From: Enterobacter ludwigii
GTDB taxonomy: Bacteria; Pseudomonadota; Gammaproteobacteria; Enterobacterales; Enterobacteriaceae
Assembly: GCA_900068845.1 (NCBI GenBank)
Contig: CEFQ01000098.1
Location: 65,158 to 129,157 of the forward strand
Length of the DNA: 64,000 nt
Direction: 5' to 3'
The notes beneath the pieces were generated by a model. That model did not search any database. It saw nothing but the letters and a program-made list of their open reading frames with translations, and was not told the DNA's origin. Made by a program: the position numbers and the translations under genes. Shown one piece after another: positions 60,752 through 64,000 of the stretch (the first letter of the stretch is position 1; each line of letters begins with the position of its first letter).

Positions 60752-61381
60752 TTACTTCTTTTCTACCAGGAACTTCACTACGTTGGCGTAATCGGCAACG
60801 AAGTTGTCCATTGAGCTGGTATCGAGACCGCCATTGTTAACCATATATTTGCCGTTAACAAAGATCGCTGGCACGCCCTGCAGATTGACGTCTGCTGCCG
60901 CTTTCTGCTGCTGTGCAACCAGCGCTTTTACGGCGAAGCTGTTCCAGGCAGCATCGTAATCTTCAGAAGAGATACCTGCCGCTTTAATAAAGGTCTCTTT
61001 CAGGCTTGCTGCATCGGTAACGGTTTGGGTTTTCTGAATGCCGTCGAAGATTGGTGCAGTGACTTTGCTTTCTACACCCAGCGCCATGGCAACAGCCCAC
61101 GCTTGAGTGACGATCGGACCGAATTGACCACCGAGGAAATCAACATGGTATTTGGTCACTTTCGTGTCTGCTGGAAGGTTCTTTTTCACTGCATCGCTCA
61201 CGTGATAAACGCGTTCGAACTGGTAGCAATGCGGGCAGAAGAAGGAGAAGAACTCCAGTACCTGTGGCTCACCCGCCACTGGCTTTGGCAAAGTGACGAA
61301 TTGCTTACCCTCGTTGAACTGTGCCGCTGAGGCGCCAAATGCCAGCATTAAACCTACCAGCGCAAACATGATCTTTTTCAT
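60752..61381 (-). CDS. dsbA: Thiol:disulfide interchange protein DsbA
   Basis: Periplasmic disulfide donor, 209 residues. The signal peptide MKKIMFALVGLMLAFGASA is cleaved before AQFNEG. The active site is C49-P-H-C52, equal to C30 and C33 of the mature protein, and the cis-proline loop is GVPAIFVNG. The frame is open nine codons upstream to the srkA stop, but ATG 61381 with AGGAG upstream restores a normal signal. It is co-transcribed with srkA, a Cpx-linked pair in E. coli. Confidence 0.98.
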   Translation of the reverse strand: MKKIMFALVGLMLAFGASAAQFNEGKQFVTLPKPVAGEPQVLEFFSFFCPHCYQFERVYHVSDAVKKNLPADTKVTKYHVDFLGGQFGPIVTQAWAVAMALGVESKVTAPIFDGIQKTQTVTDAASLKETFIKAAGISSEDYDAAWNSFAVKALVAQQQKAAADVNLQGVPAIFVNGKYMVNNGGLDTSSMDNFVADYANVVKFLVEKK

Positions 61382-61407
61382 CGTGAAACAATCTCCTGAG
61401 TACTTCA

Positions 61408-62394
61408 TTAATATTGCGGGCTAAGCTGCAACGGCGGTTCGTGTAACAGCCTTTCCTGCTCGATAAATAATGCAATCTGCCGGCGCCAAAAATCCTCATC
61501 TGTCATCCAGGGAAAGGCGCGCGGAAAAGCGGGATCCTGCCAGCGGCGTACCACCCAGGCCAAATAATAAACCATGCGCATAGCGCGTAAAGGCTCAATC
61601 AGTGACAATTCATGTAAATCAAAATCACCGAATTCATTATAGGCTTCCAGCAAAATATCCCATTGAATCAACTGTTCCTGGCGATCGCCATTGACCAGCA
61701 TCCACAAATCCTGCACTGCCGGCCCGTTACGGGCATCATCAAGATCGACAAACATTGGGCCATCACGCCACAGAATGTTGCCGGGATGGCAATCACCGTG
61801 CAACCTTAACGGCTGCCATTGGCTATGCCAGCGCTGCTGCAGCGTAGCGCTCAGCTTATCAACGGCAGCAAGCAGCAAGTCTTTAAGAGAAGCCGGTACT
61901 AATGCACTTTGTTCCAGTTCCTGGCGCGGTTGAAACACATACTCTTCGAGGCCGAAAGTCGGACGCTGCTGAAACAGGCTTTGCTTTGCAGTTTGATGGA
62001 TGCGTCCCAGAAAGCGGCCAACCCATTCCATCTGATCTTCATTGTCGGTTTCATATTGTCGCCCCCCTAAACTGGGGAAGACCGCGTACATAAAGCCGGC
62101 ATGATGATTTAGCGTGCAATCCTGCAGAATGAGTGGCGCGGCAACCGGTACGTCGTCGTCTAATAAATCCTGCGTGAACTGATGTTCTTCGAGGATCTGT
62201 TGTACGCTCCAGCGTTGCGGACGATAAAACTTAGCCACATAGCGGCGTTTATCATCATCGCTGAATTGATAGACGCGGTTTTCATAGCTATTGAGGGCGG
62301 TTAAGCCTGATTCGACACGCAGACCCGCATCCCAAAGTGCATCAAGAATGACATCGGGATTCAGCGTCTGGAAATTAAAGGCGGCTTCGCTCAT
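61408..62394 (-). CDS. srkA: Stress response kinase SrkA (YihE)
   Basis: Cytoplasmic Ser/Thr kinase-like protein of the APH/ChoK fold that protects against stress-induced death in E. coli. It has 328 residues. The catalytic loop is RLHGDCHPGNILW and the metal motif is FVDLDDARNGP. ATG 62394 aligns with the E. coli start; a second ATG directly before it (62397) is possible. dsbA starts 26 bases after its stop. Confidence 0.96.
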   Translation of the reverse strand: MSEAAFNFQTLNPDVILDALWDAGLRVESGLTALNSYENRVYQFSDDDKRRYVAKFYRPQRWSVQQILEEHQFTQDLLDDDVPVAAPLILQDCTLNHHAGFMYAVFPSLGGRQYETDNEDQMEWVGRFLGRIHQTAKQSLFQQRPTFGLEEYVFQPRQELEQSALVPASLKDLLLAAVDKLSATLQQRWHSQWQPLRLHGDCHPGNILWRDGPMFVDLDDARNGPAVQDLWMLVNGDRQEQLIQWDILLEAYNEFGDFDLHELSLIEPLRAMRMVYYLAWVVRRWQDPAFPRAFPWMTDEDFWRRQIALFIEQERLLHEPPLQLSPQY

Positions 62395-62440
62395 CATTTT
62401 GCCTGTGTGTTACCTTTGCGATTAATGCGCAAGGATAACA

Positions 62441-62716
62441 CTACTCATCATCCTTAATCACACCGCGTGCGCGTAATAGCGCGGTTTTGAAGTCCACTTC
62501 ATAATCCTTTTTCAGGCCGGGAATGGCACTCTGGCTGTCTGCATCACGCATTTTGAGATGGTAAATCAATACATCATCGGTTAATTCACTTAATGGGCCA
62601 CTGAAACCAGATTCCTGTGCCAGTTTTTGTAAAAATGCCAGCAGGTTGAGATCTGCATCCTTTTGCCATGCGGGTTGCAGGAGCTCGAGCAGTTCATTGA
62701 GTCGGTGATATTTCAT
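62441..62716 (-). CDS. yihD: YihD family protein
   Basis: A 91-residue conserved enterobacterial protein (DUF1040), E. coli length 89. It is soluble and mostly helical: LNELLELLQPAWQKDADLNL and KTALLRARGVIKD. The function is unknown. It lies upstream of srkA-dsbA in the same direction, with 46 bases between, and may be in the same operon. AAGGA precedes ATG 62716. Confidence 0.92.
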   Translation of the reverse strand: MKYHRLNELLELLQPAWQKDADLNLLAFLQKLAQESGFSGPLSELTDDVLIYHLKMRDADSQSAIPGLKKDYEVDFKTALLRARGVIKDDE

Positions 62717-62788
62717 CATTGATTCCTTTATGCAGATGGTACGCTGCCGCTAATCAAGTATCGTCCAGAATGAAGCAAGGAGACGAAG

Positions 62789-63364
62789 ATGACAGCATTT
62801 ACCGGCGTAATCCTCGCAGGTGGGCAAGGCAGTCGCATGGGGGGCCAGGATAAAGGGCTGCTAATGTTACAGGGCGAACCACTTTATCAGCACGTTTTGC
62901 GGAGATTCCGGCCGCAAGTCAATATTGTGTTGATAAGCGCTAACCGTAACATTGATCGCTATCAGGCAAGTGGTTGTCAGGTTGTTACTGATTCCTTGCC
63001 AGACTATCCCGGACCGCTGGCTGGCATACTCAGTGGTTTACGCCAAAGTAAAACAGATTGGGTGGCTTTTTGCGCTTGCGATACTCCCTGGATTCCCACT
63101 GATTTTGTTGCACGCTTATGGCATCAGCGTGGCGATGCGCCCGCAGTTTGGGTGAAGTCCTCTCAGCGTGATCATCCTGCATTAGCGCTCGTCAATTGTG
63201 CGCTTGCTGATGATCTTGAGGCCTGGCTGCTGCGGGGCGAGCGACGTTTGATGCAGTTTTTACAGGAGCATGGCGGGCATGCCGTTACGCTTTTAGATGC
63301 AGAATCGGCATTCCGTAATATCAATACGCCAGACGATTTAGTGAATGAGGAAAAATTGTTATGA
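62789..63364 (+). CDS. mobA: Molybdenum cofactor guanylyltransferase MobA
   Basis: Attaches GMP to molybdopterin to form MGD, needed by DMSO-reductase family enzymes. It has 191 residues. The nucleotide-binding loop VILAGGQGSRMGGQDKG lies at residues 8-24, and CACDTPWIPTDFVARL follows. It diverges from yihD and overlaps mobB by four bases. Confidence 0.97.
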   Translation: MTAFTGVILAGGQGSRMGGQDKGLLMLQGEPLYQHVLRRFRPQVNIVLISANRNIDRYQASGCQVVTDSLPDYPGPLAGILSGLRQSKTDWVAFCACDTPWIPTDFVARLWHQRGDAPAVWVKSSQRDHPALALVNCALADDLEAWLLRGERRLMQFLQEHGGHAVTLLDAESAFRNINTPDDLVNEEKLL

Positions 63365-63864
63365 GCGTGCCTTTGTTGGCTATTTCTGCCTGGAGCGGAA
63401 CTGGAAAAACCACGTTGCTTGAGCAAGTGATTCCGCTACTGAAAAGGCAAGGTATCCGGTCGGGCCTAATTAAACATACGCATCATCAAATGGACATCGA
63501 TACACCGGGTAAAGACAGTTATCTACTCCGCAAAGCCGGGGCAGACCAGGTGATCGTTGCCAGTAATCAGCGGTGGGCGTTGATGGTCGATACGCCCGAT
63601 AAACCATTAAGCCTGATGCAATTAGCCTCGAGAATGGATAGCTCGACGTTAGACCTGGTTTTAGTTGAGGGTTTTAAAGATGAGCTGCTGCCCAAAATTG
63701 CGCTTTGGCGGCGTGGCGTTAAAGGTGAGATTGAGGATTTACTGGATGGTTATGTAATTGCAGTGGCAACCGATGAGGATTTAGAACTGAATTTGCCGAT
63801 GCTGGACATCAATCAGCCGGAATATGTTGCTGATTTTATTTCTCAGTGGCTGAGAACTCAATGA
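63361..63864 (+). CDS. mobB: Molybdopterin-guanine dinucleotide biosynthesis adaptor MobB
   Basis: GTP-binding partner of MobA, dispensable in E. coli. It has 167 residues: Walker A SAWSGTGKTTLLEQ at residues 8-21, KHTHHQMDIDTPGKDSYLLR, and LVEGFKDE. ATG 63361 overlaps the mobA stop. It converges on the rRNA operon. Confidence 0.96.
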   Translation: MSVPLLAISAWSGTGKTTLLEQVIPLLKRQGIRSGLIKHTHHQMDIDTPGKDSYLLRKAGADQVIVASNQRWALMVDTPDKPLSLMQLASRMDSSTLDLVLVEGFKDELLPKIALWRRGVKGEIEDLLDGYVIAVATDEDLELNLPMLDINQPEYVADFISQWLRTQ

Positions 63865-63894
63865 ATTGGGATGGTTTTTCCGATCTGCAGACGT

Positions 63895-63923
63895 AAAAAA
63901 GCCCCGAACTTCCGTCCGGGGCT
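63895..63923 (-). terminator. rRNA operon terminator
   Basis: On the minus strand AGCCCCGGAC and GTTCGGGGCT form a ten-pair stem with one G-U around GGAA, followed by six T residues. It stands 15 bases after the 5S 3' end. The plus-strand copy could also stop mobB readthrough. Confidence 0.9.
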
Positions 63924-63937
63924 TCTTCACCTGATTG

Positions 63938-64000
63938 ATGCCTGGCAGTTCCCTACTCTCGCATGGGGAGACCCCACACTACCATCGGCGCTACGGCGTT
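63938..64000 (-). rRNA. rrf: 5S ribosomal RNA, 3' part
   Basis: The minus strand gives the end of 5S rRNA: GCCGTAGCGCCGATGGTAGT, then GTGGGGTCTCCCCATGCGAG, and the 3' end CTGCCAGGCAT at 63938. It continues beyond the window. The position next to mobAB corresponds to the end of rrnA in E. coli. Confidence 0.95.

Overview
The window is a chromosomal segment of a gammaproteobacterium of the order Enterobacterales. Protein sequences, start codons and several RNA genes resemble Escherichia coli closely (hldD, waaF, coaBC, slmA, spoT, xanP, glnA, polA, Spot 42). The mix of conserved synteny with a Klebsiella/Serratia-type rather than K-12-type LPS core cluster, plus REP-like repeats built around ATTCAT, suggests the family Erwiniaceae (Pantoea or Erwinia). 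That family placement is an inference from memory, not a search.

Layout. 1-2721: 3' end of yibQ, then two AT-rich genes for cell-surface sugar transfer that occupy the slot where E. coli carries yibD/waaH. 2751-4984: tdh-kbl threonine degradation operon on the minus strand. 5216-17661: LPS inner and outer core region (hldD-waaF-waaC, a deacetylase on the opposite strand, three outer-core glycosyltransferases, waaQ, a wabG-like gene, waaA, waaE, coaD). No O-antigen ligase gene is visible in it. 17663-24462: mutM, rpmG, rpmB, radC, coaBC, dut, slmA, pyrE, rph and a small lipoprotein. 24620-31681: yicC, a variable slot (lpxP, a PLP enzyme, an SRPBCC protein, an AT-rich stretch with an orphan gene and a truncated flippase, an orphan LuxR-type regulator), then yicG. 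31622-39467: ligB, gmk, rpoZ, spoT, trmH, recG. 39464-44232: a MarR regulator with a divergent oxidoreductase, xanP and yicH.

Between yicH and fabY (44233-44323) two segments meet that lie far apart in E. coli K-12, and the junction carries a REP doublet. 44324-49239: fabY-dtd-yihY-yihX and typA. 49349-53869: glnA-glnL-glnG, with a sigma-54 promoter and an NtrC site array. 53868-57334: hemN with an unannotated-size 58-residue membrane ORF coupled to it, yihI, the CsrC-like RNA, engB and Spot 42. 57592-64000: polA, dsbA, srkA, yihD, mobAB, and the 3' end of a 5S rRNA whose operon enters from the right.

Most genes are housekeeping. Regulatory DNA is unusually readable: tandem PurR boxes 21 bp apart at xanP, paired MarR-type operators, a pyrE attenuator next to an intact rph, NtrC sites at glnA and glnL, a perfect DnaA box upstream of polA, and two well-defined small RNAs. 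I found no CRISPR array, prophage, complete insertion sequence, tRNA gene or recognisable defence system. The most open items are the surface-glycan genes at 588-2721 and 9471-12763, the 58-residue ORF before hemN, the AT-rich slot at 28579-29998 and the degenerate-receiver regulator at 30080-30772.
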